Assembly (NCBI GenBank): GCA_937925715.1 | Contig: CALAMG010000001.1 | Location: forward strand, 1-53,200 | From: an uncultured Collinsella sp. | GTDB taxonomy: Bacteria; Actinomycetota; Coriobacteriia; Coriobacteriales; Coriobacteriaceae | Reading direction: 5' to 3' | DNA length: 53,200 nt | Shown here: positions 32,629 to 40,151 of the stretch, piece by piece | How the letters are laid out: each line of letters begins with the position of its first letter | How positions within the stretch are numbered: position 1 is the first letter of the stretch | The notes under the pieces: model-generated | The model's input: only the letters and a program-made list of their open reading frames with translations | The model's database searches: none | Told to the model about the DNA's origin: nothing | Made by a program: the position numbers and the translations under genes

Positions 32629-33701
32629 CAGGGCCTCCTTCTCTGGTCGAGCGCCGCTGCCATGTCCGACTGCTTGCTGGGGAAGAGGTGGGCGTAGCGA
32701 AGCGTCATCTCGTAGGTCTCGTGCCCCAGCCGGTCCGCTATGGCGATCGCGCTGAACCCCATCTCTATGAGGAGCGAGACGTGGCTGTGGCGAAGGTCGT
32801 GGATCCGGATGGGCTCGAGCCCGCATGCGGCGCAGCCGCGCTTCATCTCGTGGTGCAGGTAGCTTTTGGTGAAGCAGAAGATGCGGCAGGCGCGCCGCTC
32901 CTCAGGGATGGATCCGAGGAAATCGGCGAGCTCGTCCGCGAGGAACTCCGGCATGACCACATCCCTCTTCGATTTGGGCGTCTTGGGGGAGGTGATGACG
33001 TCCCTCCTCCGAATCCGCTGGTAGCTCTTGGTGACGTGGATGAGGCACTTTCCAAGGTCGATGTCGTTCGGTTCGAGGGCGAGGAGCTCGCCGACCCTCA
33101 AGCCGCACCAGTACAGGATCTCGAACGCGTAGAAGCTGGCTGGCTTGTCCATCACCTCCTCGCTGAACGCGAGGTACTGCTCCTTCGTCCAGAACCTCAT
33201 CTCTGCGCCTTTCCGCTCGCCGATCTTGATTGTCGGGGTGGCGGGGCTCTTTCCCAGGCCGTAGTACTTGACCGCGTGGTTGAAGATGGCGCTCAGCTGG
33301 TTGTTTATGGTTCTCAGGTAGGTGCCGCTGTACGGCTTCCCCTCGTCGTCGTACGAGCCCACCATCCTGTTCTGCCAGTCAACCACGTCTTTGGGGGTGA
33401 TGTCGCACATCCTCTTCGGCCCGAAGAACGGCACTATCTTCGTGCGGATGATGTGCTCCTTGGTGAGCCAGGTGTTGAGCTTGAGCCTTGGCCTCACGTC
33501 TTCGGAGTACCTCTTCACGAACGCCTCGAAGGGCATCGACATGGACCCGTCGGCAGAGGCCAGGAAATCAGCCTCCCACGCCAAGGCATCGCCCTTGGTC
33601 GCGAACCCCCGTTTCACCTTGTGCTTGCGGTTGCCGTCGATGTCGCTGTAGTAGCACTGGACGTACCAGGAGCCCGTCTTCCCGTTCATGTAGGCGGGCA
33701 T
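32628..33701 (-). CDS. int: Tyrosine recombinase (integrase) of the conjugative element
   Basis: 357 residues. The N-terminal arm-binding domain is (NGKTGSWYVQCYYSDIDGNRKHKVKRGFATKGDALAWE), then the SAM-like core-binding domain (about 57-150), then the catalytic domain with Arg202 in CGLRVGE, Lys near 243, His301-x-x-Arg304 in HDLRHSH, His327 in LGHE and Tyr336 in RYAH. All catalytic residues are present. It should cut and rejoin at the guaA 3' end about 2.5 kb away. It overlaps the upstream xis-like gene (TGATG) and the downstream RHH gene, giving one operon under the operator-bearing promoter at 33,964. Confidence 0.93.
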   Translation of the reverse strand: MPAYMNGKTGSWYVQCYYSDIDGNRKHKVKRGFATKGDALAWEADFLASADGSMSMPFEAFVKRYSEDVRPRLKLNTWLTKEHIIRTKIVPFFGPKRMCDITPKDVVDWQNRMVGSYDDEGKPYSGTYLRTINNQLSAIFNHAVKYYGLGKSPATPTIKIGERKGAEMRFWTKEQYLAFSEEVMDKPASFYAFEILYWCGLRVGELLALEPNDIDLGKCLIHVTKSYQRIRRRDVITSPKTPKSKRDVVMPEFLADELADFLGSIPEERRACRIFCFTKSYLHHEMKRGCAACGLEPIRIHDLRHSHVSLLIEMGFSAIAIADRLGHETYEMTLRYAHLFPSKQSDMAAALDQRRRP

Positions 33702-33913
33702 CAGCGGGCCTCTTGTCTGGGGGCGGCGTCTCCGCAGTGGAAGCGCTCGTAGAAATACTTTCGGCTCACCTTCCCTTTGATGGTGGTGTAGCCTCTCTGC
33801 TCCATCTCGGAGTTCAGCATCCTGATGATGCGGTAGGCGTAGGGCCTGCTGATGCCGAGGGCGTGCATGACCTCCTCGACGCCCATGATCACCGGCTTAG
33901 AATTCTGCTCCAT
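33701..33913 (-). CDS. xis: Excisionase-like HTH protein
   Basis: 70 residues from the ATG at 33913 behind AAGGAGGAAGAT. MGVEEVMHALGISRPYAYRIIRMLNSEME is a helix-turn-helix, followed by GYTTIKGKVSRKYFYERF, the basic strand and final helix seen in excisionase-like proteins of Gram-positive ICEs. It directly precedes and overlaps the integrase gene. It probably bends the attachment site DNA to favour excision. Longer frames from 33967 start inside the operator region and are not favoured. Confidence 0.8.
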   Translation of the reverse strand: MEQNSKPVIMGVEEVMHALGISRPYAYRIIRMLNSEMEQRGYTTIKGKVSRKYFYERFHCGDAAPRQEAR

Positions 33914-33935
33914 ATCTTCCTCCTTCGTTCGATGA

Positions 33936-33955
33936 ACAGAACAGAAACGTTCTGT
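33936..33955. promoter_or_regulatory. Operator O2, in the xis leader
   Basis: ACAGAACAGAAACGTTCTGT: arms of 8 bases with one mismatch and a GAAA centre. It covers the expected transcription start of xis-int and ends 22 bases before the start codon. Confidence 0.75.
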
Positions 33956-33963
33956 AATTCGTG

Positions 33964-33992
33964 ACACTAACAGAACGAAAACGTTCGGTCAA
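33964..33992 (-). promoter_or_regulatory. xis-int promoter with operator O3 in its spacer
   Basis: On the minus strand TTGACC (-35) and TAGTGT (-10) are 17 bases apart, and the spacer is part of the palindrome ACAGAACGAAAACGTTCGGT (33970-33989). The repressor would block polymerase directly. Confidence 0.7.
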
Positions 33993-33998
33993 GACAAA

Positions 33999-34027
33999 TT
34001 GAGAACGTTTTTGTTCTCTAGTATCAT
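33999..34027 (+). promoter_or_regulatory. Repressor promoter with operator O4
   Basis: TTGAGA (-35) and TATCAT (-10) are 17 bases apart, each one base from the consensus. Operator O4 (34000-34019, TGAGAACGTTTTTGTTCTCT) lies between them. It is the most diverged copy, as expected if the repressor limits its own synthesis only at high level. Confidence 0.75.
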
Positions 34028-34052
34028 GGGGAAAACGATCAGAGGAGGAGAG

Positions 34053-34472
34053 ATGACGACGGGAAGCCGCATACGGGCATTGCGCGAGTCGCGGGGGATG
34101 ACGCAACGGCAGCTCGCTGAGAGGGCCGGCTGCACCGACGCGGCCATCAGAAACTACGAGGCGGGCAGGAGGGCGCTGAAGGGCTCCGCCTTGGATGCGA
34201 TTGCAGGCGCCCTCGGGGTCGCCCCCGAGGCCCTCATGCCCGTCCAGGCTGAATCCGTCAGGGACGCCCTCGAGCTCCTCTTCAGGATCGAGGAGGAGTT
34301 CGGGCTCAGGCCCGTCGGCGGAGGCAGGCTCGCCGTCGCGCCCGGCGCGGAGAAGGCGCCTAAGCTCGCCGCCGCCATCAAGGCCTGGGAATCCCAGGTG
34401 GATGCGCTCGACCGCGGAGAGATAACCCCCGAGGAATACGAGTCCTGGAAGATGGGGATTGGCGGATGCTAG
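34053..34472 (+). CDS. XRE-family repressor of the element
   Basis: 139 residues, ATG behind AGAGGAGGAG. The N-terminal HTH (RIRALRESRGMTQRQLAERAGCTDAAIRNYEAGRRALKG, about 4-45) is a typical lambda-repressor-like domain. The C-terminal half is helical and acidic, ending EITPEEYESWKMG. Diverging from xis-int across three operators and matching a fourth operator at parA, it is the natural candidate to keep excision and transfer off. The next gene overlaps it by 7 bases. Confidence 0.85.
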   Translation: MTTGSRIRALRESRGMTQRQLAERAGCTDAAIRNYEAGRRALKGSALDAIAGALGVAPEALMPVQAESVRDALELLFRIEEEFGLRPVGGGRLAVAPGAEKAPKLAAAIKAWESQVDALDRGEITPEEYESWKMGIGGC

Positions 34473-35716
34473 GCGATTCGAGGAGGATTTCGAGGGCGCG
34501 CCTTATCGGCAGCCTTCTATCAAGAATCCAAGAAGAGGCTCCGAAGCTCATCGCATTGAAGCGCGAAGGCGCCTACTGGGACTTCAAGAAGGAGTGGCAC
34601 AAAGACAATTCCGAGCTGATCCACGACATACTATGCCTTGCCAACAATCTCGAGAGCGACGTGTCGTACCTCTTCATCGGCATAGACGAGGAAGAGGGCT
34701 ATTCGGTGTGCGATGTCGAGAACAATGATCATGCCGAACGGAAGGCGAACCAGATGATCGTCGATATGCTCTCGAAGACAAAATGGGACAACGGTCAGCC
34801 TCCCTTCGCGGTCGTGGAGCCAATGGAGCTTGACGGGGGAACAATAGACATCCTATGCGTCGTGAGCAGGCGGGAGGATATGCCTTATTCCCTCTCGAAA
34901 GGGTCGGGGAAAGTGCGCGCGCATATGGTCCACACGCGACGCGTCGACTCGAACACGCCCATAGACGAAGGAGCGTCGTGGAACGAAGTGGAGGACATCT
35001 GGCGCCATCACTTCTCGCTCGACGAATCTCCTCTTGCGAGGGTGAAGGTGATGCTCGAAGACAAGGAGCATTGGAGGTTTCTCTCCGAGGTGGTCGGCAC
35101 GGAGGACAAGTATTATCTGTACGCTCCGGAGTTTACCGTCTGCCATTATTCGGACGACGAGCGGGACGGCTACGAGTACTACATGCTGAACCAGACAGAC
35201 CCTAGTCCGAGCTGGTATATGATCGAGATCCGCTATTTCCAGACTCGCATATTCGACACTCTCGGCATCGCCCTCGACGGCGGCAGGTATTTCGCGCCCG
35301 CCCCGTCGCGTTCCTTCGTGCGCTGGAATCGGCGCAGCCTGGATTTCAATCTCATGTATTGCTACTACACAAGGGATTCTTTGGATTGGAACCTGAACGA
35401 GTTCTTCTTCGACGAGAACTACGGCGATGCCAGGATAGCGCGCAGGCGGTTCCTCGAAACCGTCGTCATCTTCCAAGACGAGGAAGAACGTAAAGGCTTC
35501 GAGATCCTTCTTCGCGAACGTCATTCCGAATTCGAGGAGGAGATGTCAGAGGCCCCCGACCCGTACGGCGCAGAGCGACTTCCCGAGGACTATCCCCAGG
35601 AGGCGAAGGACCAAGCCACCCGCGAGCTGAAAGCGATTCCCATCCTCAAGCGCATGCTCGAAGAATTCAGGGACGATCTCGAAGGGTTGCGCTTGCCCAC
35701 TTCCAGGGATTGGTAG
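34466..35716 (+). CDS. AlbA_2 (Schlafen-type) domain protein coupled to the repressor
   Basis: 416 residues. The first 150 residues match the AlbA_2 pattern: YWDFKKEWHKDNSELIHDILCLANN, then YLFIGIDEEEGY, then VEPMELDGGTIDILCVVSR. The rest has no recognised domain and is rich in aromatic and acidic residues, with a helical C-terminus. AlbA_2 domains occur in transcription regulators and in defence proteins with RNase activity. Because the gene overlaps the repressor gene and shares its promoter, it may be an antirepressor or sensor, like ImmA beside ImmR in ICEBs1, though it has no HExxH protease motif. It may instead be a separate defence gene. Confidence 0.75.
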   Translation: MLGDSRRISRARLIGSLLSRIQEEAPKLIALKREGAYWDFKKEWHKDNSELIHDILCLANNLESDVSYLFIGIDEEEGYSVCDVENNDHAERKANQMIVDMLSKTKWDNGQPPFAVVEPMELDGGTIDILCVVSRREDMPYSLSKGSGKVRAHMVHTRRVDSNTPIDEGASWNEVEDIWRHHFSLDESPLARVKVMLEDKEHWRFLSEVVGTEDKYYLYAPEFTVCHYSDDERDGYEYYMLNQTDPSPSWYMIEIRYFQTRIFDTLGIALDGGRYFAPAPSRSFVRWNRRSLDFNLMYCYYTRDSLDWNLNEFFFDENYGDARIARRRFLETVVIFQDEEERKGFEILLRERHSEFEEEMSEAPDPYGAERLPEDYPQEAKDQATRELKAIPILKRMLEEFRDDLEGLRLPTSRDW

Positions 35717-36196
35717 TTTGGCCCGCAAGCCCTCTGCTGCTACTCGGGAGGAGTAATAGCGAAATCCGACCGTCTTCGTGAGTTTGCGAGAATGACACTT
35801 CCAGGCTCTCCGCCAGGGGCATCCGTCATTCTTGAGTTTCGTTTTTCCGGGTGAGTTTCGTTTGAGTTTCGTCGATTTTCGGCGGCACCTGCAAGCCTCC
35901 CGCCATCATTGCCTCTCGTCGGCTTGCAGGTTCTTCGGTTCGCGTCGGTTCCCTTCGGTTCCGTTCGAGTCGTTTCAGGCTCGTTCGACCCATGCCCGTT
36001 TGCCATGGGGTGACAACCGACCATGCGTCTACCTGCGGAAACGAAAAGGCTCCTCGATTCTTTCGAGGAGCCTTGTGAGTTTCTATCTGATTTCGGAATC
36101 ATGCGGTTTGCAGGTGCGGACGTTCTGAAATGTCGTCATCGGTCGCCATTGGAACCGCTAGAAACCGTATGAAAATCACAAACAAATGTTCTATTA
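35717..36196. other. Attachment region with arm-type repeats, next to guaA
   Basis: 480 bases without a gene. TGAGTTT(C/G) occurs five times in one orientation (35779, 35833, 35852, 35863, 36076), CGGTTC three times at exactly 10-base spacing (35936, 35946, 35956), an inverted repeat ACCTGCAAGCC/GGCTTGCAGGT is at 35887-35897 and 35921-35931, and GTTTGCCATGGGG at 35998. These look like integrase arm sites and phased Xis or host-factor sites. The crossover core should be at or near the guaA stop (GAGTGGGAATAG on the minus strand). Confidence 0.65.
36046..36074 (-). terminator. Terminator reading from guaA
   Basis: AAGGCTCCTCGA (36046-36057) pairs with TCGAGGAGCCTT (36063-36074), a 12-bp perfect stem with a 5-nt loop. 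On the minus strand it is followed by TTCGTTTCC, so it should end transcription that leaves guaA and enters the element, and may shield the element from it. Confidence 0.7.
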
Positions 36197-37861
36197 CTAT
36201 TCCCACTCTATTGTTGCGGGTGGCTTGGACGTGATGTCGTAGGCGACGCGGTTGATGCCGGGGACTTCGGCCACGATGCGGCTTGAGATACGCGCAAGCA
36301 CATCGTAGGGGAGCTTCGCCCAGTCGGCGGTCATCGCATCGCTCGACTCTACGGCACGCAGGATGATCGGGTGCTGATACGTACGCTCATCGCCCATAAC
36401 GCCTACGCTGCGCACATCGGGCAACACCGCAAAATACTGCCACACGCTGCGTTCGACCTCAGGTCCGCCCGCGCTCTCGCGCACAACTTCGCCATTACGC
36501 TCGCCGCTGCGCTCGAACAGCTGCTCGTTATAGGCATCCAGCTCCTCGCGCACGATAGCATCGGCACTCTTCAGGATCTCGAGTTTTTCTGGCGTCACTT
36601 CACCAATAATACGGATGGCCAAACCAGGTCCCGGGAATGGCTGGCGATGCACGATGTGATCGGGCAGTCCCAGCGCCGAACCCAGCGCTCGAACCTCGTC
36701 CTTGAAGAAGTGATCGAGCGGCTCGATCAGGTCAAAATGCACCCCATCGGGGAAGGGGATCAGGTTGTGATGGCTCTTGATCGTGGACGCCTTGCCGCCC
36801 GTTTTGCGCGCACCGCTCTCGATGATGTCGGGATAGATCGTGCCCTGCGCCAAGAACTTCACGGGTTCGCCGTCGCCCGCAACCTCCTCGGCCACGGCGA
36901 AGAATTCCTTCCAGAACTGCTCGCCGATGATGCGGCGCTTCGCCTCCGGATCGGTCACGCCCGCTAATAGCTTGGCGTAGCGATCCTCGGCATGCACATG
37001 GATGAAATCCACGTCAAACTGCTTGGTGAACACCTCTTCGACCTCTTCAGGCTCGTTCTTGCGCAGAAGCCCGTGGTTCACGAACACGCACACCAGTTGC
37101 TTGCCGATCGCCTTCGCACACAGCGCCGCAACCACGCTCGAATCCACGCCGCCCGAAAGCCCGAGGATCACGCGGTCGCTGTCTACTTGCTCGCGGATGG
37201 CTGCCACGGAATCATCGATGATCGAGTCCATGGTCCAGTTCGGTTCCAGTCCCGCAATCCCAAACAGGAAGTTCGACAGCATCTCCTGACCATACGGCGT
37301 GTGGCGAACCTCAGGGTGGAACTGCGTGGCGTAAAGCTTTCGCTCGGGGCATTCCATGGAAGCCACGGGGCACACGTCGGTTACGGCTGTTACCGTGAAG
37401 CCCTCGGGCACCTCGCTCACCGCATCGCGATGGCTCATCCACACGGTCTGCTCGTGCGGCGTCTCGCCATACAGCGCCGACGTGCCGCCGCAACCCGCAC
37501 AATCCACGCCGTCAACGCGGGTGAGGGGAGCGGGCCCGTATTCACCCTTCTCGGTGTGGCTCACCGTGCCGCCGAGTGTCTTCGCCATGATCTGCTGGCC
37601 GTAGCAAAAGCCGAGCACGGGGATTCCCAGCTCGAAGATCTCGGGATCGACCAAAGGCGCATCTTCGGCATATACGCTTGCCGGACCGCCCGACAAGATG
37701 ATGGCACCGGGGTTCTTCTCACGCACCTCATCAGCGGAAATGTCGCACGGAACGATCTCGGAATACACGTTCAGATCGCGCACGCGACGTGCGATGAGCT
37801 GGCCATATTGCGCGCCGAAATCGAGAACCAATACGGTTGAGAGCGGGGTGGAAGTGGCCAT
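36197..37861 (-). CDS. guaA: GMP synthase (glutamine-hydrolysing)
   Basis: 554 residues. The class I glutamine amidotransferase domain comes first (catalytic Cys86 in GFCYGQQ; His-x-Glu in QFHPEV). The ATP pyrophosphatase domain follows with LSGGVDSS (about 235), then the dimerisation domain with FPGPGLAIRIIGE and the usual end KPPATIEWE. It makes GMP from XMP, glutamine and ATP in purine synthesis. The C-terminus is intact, as expected when an element inserts at the 3' end and restores the reading frame. The start is behind AGAAGGAGACACGC. Confidence 0.96.
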   Translation of the reverse strand: MATSTPLSTVLVLDFGAQYGQLIARRVRDLNVYSEIVPCDISADEVREKNPGAIILSGGPASVYAEDAPLVDPEIFELGIPVLGFCYGQQIMAKTLGGTVSHTEKGEYGPAPLTRVDGVDCAGCGGTSALYGETPHEQTVWMSHRDAVSEVPEGFTVTAVTDVCPVASMECPERKLYATQFHPEVRHTPYGQEMLSNFLFGIAGLEPNWTMDSIIDDSVAAIREQVDSDRVILGLSGGVDSSVVAALCAKAIGKQLVCVFVNHGLLRKNEPEEVEEVFTKQFDVDFIHVHAEDRYAKLLAGVTDPEAKRRIIGEQFWKEFFAVAEEVAGDGEPVKFLAQGTIYPDIIESGARKTGGKASTIKSHHNLIPFPDGVHFDLIEPLDHFFKDEVRALGSALGLPDHIVHRQPFPGPGLAIRIIGEVTPEKLEILKSADAIVREELDAYNEQLFERSGERNGEVVRESAGGPEVERSVWQYFAVLPDVRSVGVMGDERTYQHPIILRAVESSDAMTADWAKLPYDVLARISSRIVAEVPGINRVAYDITSKPPATIEWE

Positions 37862-38168
37862 GCGTGTCTCCTTCTGGGGTCTGCGGGTGAGCTTTGCGGG
37901 ATGGCGCCTGCGAGCTACCAGTTTTGCTGGCAGAGTTTCGCTCGCGCGATCCGCGGTCGTTTCAAAAACTAGGCTTTCATCTTACCCGAAACGCCCTCGT
38001 CTGTCGCACGTTTCGTCGGGAAAATCGAGCGAAGCGAAGTGTCGTTCTGTGCGTTGCAGAACGAGGGCGCACAAGCCGCTAAAGGGGAGCAGTAAAAAGG
38101 CTCAGGAGAGAACTCGTGCGCTCAGGTATCGCGCCATACTATGGGCCTAAGTGCGGTTGTGCTGCCCG
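37862..38168. other. Intergenic region upstream of guaA
   Basis: 307 bases with no gene. On the minus strand GCGACA and TAAGAT (37977-37982) are spaced 17 bases apart and could be the guaA promoter, leaving a leader of about 110 bases. No riboswitch pattern was recognised. Confidence 0.4.
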
Positions 38169-39128
38169 CTAACCCACGAACCCCATGAACGCTACTAGTA
38201 GCGGGATGAACACGAACGACCCTACGGTGGTGATGATGGTAGCCTTCGCAGCCAGCTGCGCGTTGCCGTTGTACTGCGCAACGAACGTCGGGCACATCGA
38301 TCCGGCGGGCATCGCGAACATGAGCATGAACACGGCAGCCAAGAGCGGCGAAACTCCCAGCGCGGTGAAGGCCCAGTAGAAGAGCGCTGGCAAGATCAGC
38401 TGGCGGATGATCATGTAGGGGTAGAGCCGCACCTCTTTTACCACGTTCTTCATGGGCGAGCGTGCCACGATCACGCCTACCACCAGCATGGCGATGGGTG
38501 CGGTGATCCCGCCCAAAAGCGAGAGCGAATCCTGCACGAGTTCGGGAACTTGCCAACCGGTGAAGAACAGCACAAGCGCCAGCACGCTCGCGATCATCGA
38601 AGGGTTCACGATCGAACGCCATGGGATCGACACCTTCGCATCCTCGCCGTATTCCGCGCGCAGCGGGTCATCCTTAGCGAGCATCACGAACCCCACGCCA
38701 TAGACGAACACCGCCAGTACCATCACGTAGATGCTCGCGTAGATGACCGACTCGCTGCCTAGGATCGCGCCCACCACGGGAAGCCCGAGAAATCCCGTGT
38801 TGTTGCAGATCGTGACGAACTGGTACACCACGCGCTCGCGCTTTGGAACGCGCAGCACCACAACCAAGAGCCAGCCGACCAGCAGAAGCAAGAACCCTTG
38901 CGCGATCGCCATAGCGAACGTGATCCCCACCGTCTCGCCCGCATCGGCGGCCGAAAGTCCATGCACCGATGCGACCACCATGCAGGGCAGCGTGATGTTC
39001 AGCAGCAGCTTCGTGAGCTTCTGGTTTGTGTATTCGTCAAGATAGTCGAGCTTCGCGGCAAGGAATCCCACTGCCGCAACGATGATCAGTATCGCCATCT
39101 GGGAGAGCCCGTTCAGTGCGCTTTCCAC
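38169..39128 (-). CDS. AEC-family (auxin efflux carrier-like) permease
   Basis: 319 residues from the GTG at 39128, behind AAGAAAGGACACGG; the longer frame to 39203 has no start with a binding site. About ten membrane helices, split by a central loop (AKDDPLRAEYGEDAKVS), with the conserved NNTGFLGLPV in the first half and FVAQYNGNAQLAAKATIITT near the end, both typical of AEC transporters. Members export or import organic acids such as malate or malonate; substrate cannot be told. The next gene (decarboxylase-cupin) ends 30 bases upstream, so the two may be co-transcribed. Confidence 0.88.
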   Translation of the reverse strand: MESALNGLSQMAILIIVAAVGFLAAKLDYLDEYTNQKLTKLLLNITLPCMVVASVHGLSAADAGETVGITFAMAIAQGFLLLLVGWLLVVVLRVPKRERVVYQFVTICNNTGFLGLPVVGAILGSESVIYASIYVMVLAVFVYGVGFVMLAKDDPLRAEYGEDAKVSIPWRSIVNPSMIASVLALVLFFTGWQVPELVQDSLSLLGGITAPIAMLVVGVIVARSPMKNVVKEVRLYPYMIIRQLILPALFYWAFTALGVSPLLAAVFMLMFAMPAGSMCPTFVAQYNGNAQLAAKATIITTVGSFVFIPLLVAFMGFVG

Positions 39129-39157
39129 CCGTGTCCTTTCTTGAGTTTCAACTTGCG

Positions 39158-39913
39158 CTACTTCAGTTCGCCATACTCCTCGTCGGAGACGGGTTCGAGC
39201 CATTCATTCGAGCAATTCTCGCCTGGCACGGTGAACGCCAGGTGTGCGAACCAGCTGTCGGGCGCTGCGCCATGCCAATGCTTCACGCCGGTGGGGATGT
39301 TCACAACATCGCCCGGCAGCATCTCCTGCGCTGGCTGGCCCCACTCTTGATAGTAGCCGCGACCACCCACGCAGATCAGCATCTGTCCGCCACCCTTATC
39401 GGCGTTGTGCACGTGCCAGTTGTTGTGACACCCTGGCTCGAAGGTCACGTTCGCGGTCGGAACCTGCTCAGCCGTAAGGGGTGCAAGCCAACTTTTGCCA
39501 CTGAAATACTGCGCGTGCGCATCGTTCGGCTCGCCCACAGGGAACATCAGCGTGGCGGCGAAGGCTGCAAGATCGGAATCGTCTGCGGGTTCTTCATCAC
39601 CCCACACCTCTTTGGCCAGGCGAAATGCCGCCCACGCTTTCGGCCAGCCTGCATAGAAGGCTGCGTGGGTCAAGATCTCTGCGATCTCGCTGCGCGTGAT
39701 TCCGTTCGCCTTTGCGCTCTGTAGATGGAACGCGAACGAAGAATCGGTGAGTCCTTGCGCCATGAGCGCCACCACGGTCACCAAGCTGCGATCACGCAGT
39801 GAAAGCTCTGCCGTGCGACTCCATACTTCGCCGAAGAGCACATCATCATTGAGTTCTGCGAACTTGGGCGCGAAATTGCCCAGGGCATCGCGTCCCGCTG
39901 TTTGTTTGACCAT
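39158..39913 (-). CDS. Carboxymuconolactone decarboxylase-cupin fusion protein
   Basis: 251 residues, ATG behind GGCAGGAGGAAACC. The first 110 residues form a carboxymuconolactone decarboxylase/AhpD-like domain (LRDRSLVTVVALMAQG ... EIAEILTHAAFYAGWPKAWAAF) that lacks the CxxC of peroxidases. The rest is a cupin with metal ligands in HNNWHVHNADKGGGQ and GVKHWHG. Such fusions act on small quinone-like or aldehyde compounds and are often under MerR regulators. The promoter here has the MerR layout. Substrate unknown. Confidence 0.87.
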   Translation of the reverse strand: MVKQTAGRDALGNFAPKFAELNDDVLFGEVWSRTAELSLRDRSLVTVVALMAQGLTDSSFAFHLQSAKANGITRSEIAEILTHAAFYAGWPKAWAAFRLAKEVWGDEEPADDSDLAAFAATLMFPVGEPNDAHAQYFSGKSWLAPLTAEQVPTANVTFEPGCHNNWHVHNADKGGGQMLICVGGRGYYQEWGQPAQEMLPGDVVNIPTGVKHWHGAAPDSWFAHLAFTVPGENCSNEWLEPVSDEEYGELK

Positions 39914-39949
39914 GGTTTCCTCCTGCCATCAGTGTTTGATCTAGTAGAT

Positions 39950-39980
39950 ATCGTCTTATTTGAACCTAGGTTCAAGTCAA
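39950..39980 (-). promoter_or_regulatory. MerR-type promoter of the decarboxylase-cupin gene
   Basis: On the minus strand TTGACT (-35) and GACGAT (-10) are 19 bases apart, with the perfect 16-bp palindrome TTGAACCTAGGTTCAA (39960-39975) in between. A 19-base spacer with a palindrome inside is the hallmark of promoters activated by MerR-family proteins. No MerR gene is in the window. Confidence 0.6.
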
Positions 39981-40151
39981 GGCGTGCTCCAAAAAGATCA
40001 CGATGCGCGGTAAATAGCGAAGAGTAATGCAGCGCACGTGATTCTTGCTGGTAATCACATGGTTTCCGTGCTATCGAGCGCCTATTGAAGCGCGCAGTCT
40101 TATGATAATGCTCACAACAAAGTATGTTAAATGCTGATATTTAATTCAATA

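Larger units (their letters stand above)
302..36196. mobile_element. Tn1549-like integrative and conjugative element at guaA
   Basis: The right end is placed at the guaA stop codon because the integrase, xis-like gene and repeated arm-type sites lie there, and guaA 3' ends are well-known targets for such integrases. GC content and codon use change sharply at this point. The left end is uncertain: the start given is only the first base after the DtxR-type gene, and the element may extend beyond the window. It contains replication, type IV secretion, adhesion, mobilisation, partition and regulatory modules, and a nested transposon. Confidence 0.65.

Noticed and set aside
31382..34019. LexA (SOS) boxes
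   Set aside because: The half-sites are separated by the wrong distance (GAAC-N6-GTTC), and the sites cluster around the element's own repressor and its likely targets.
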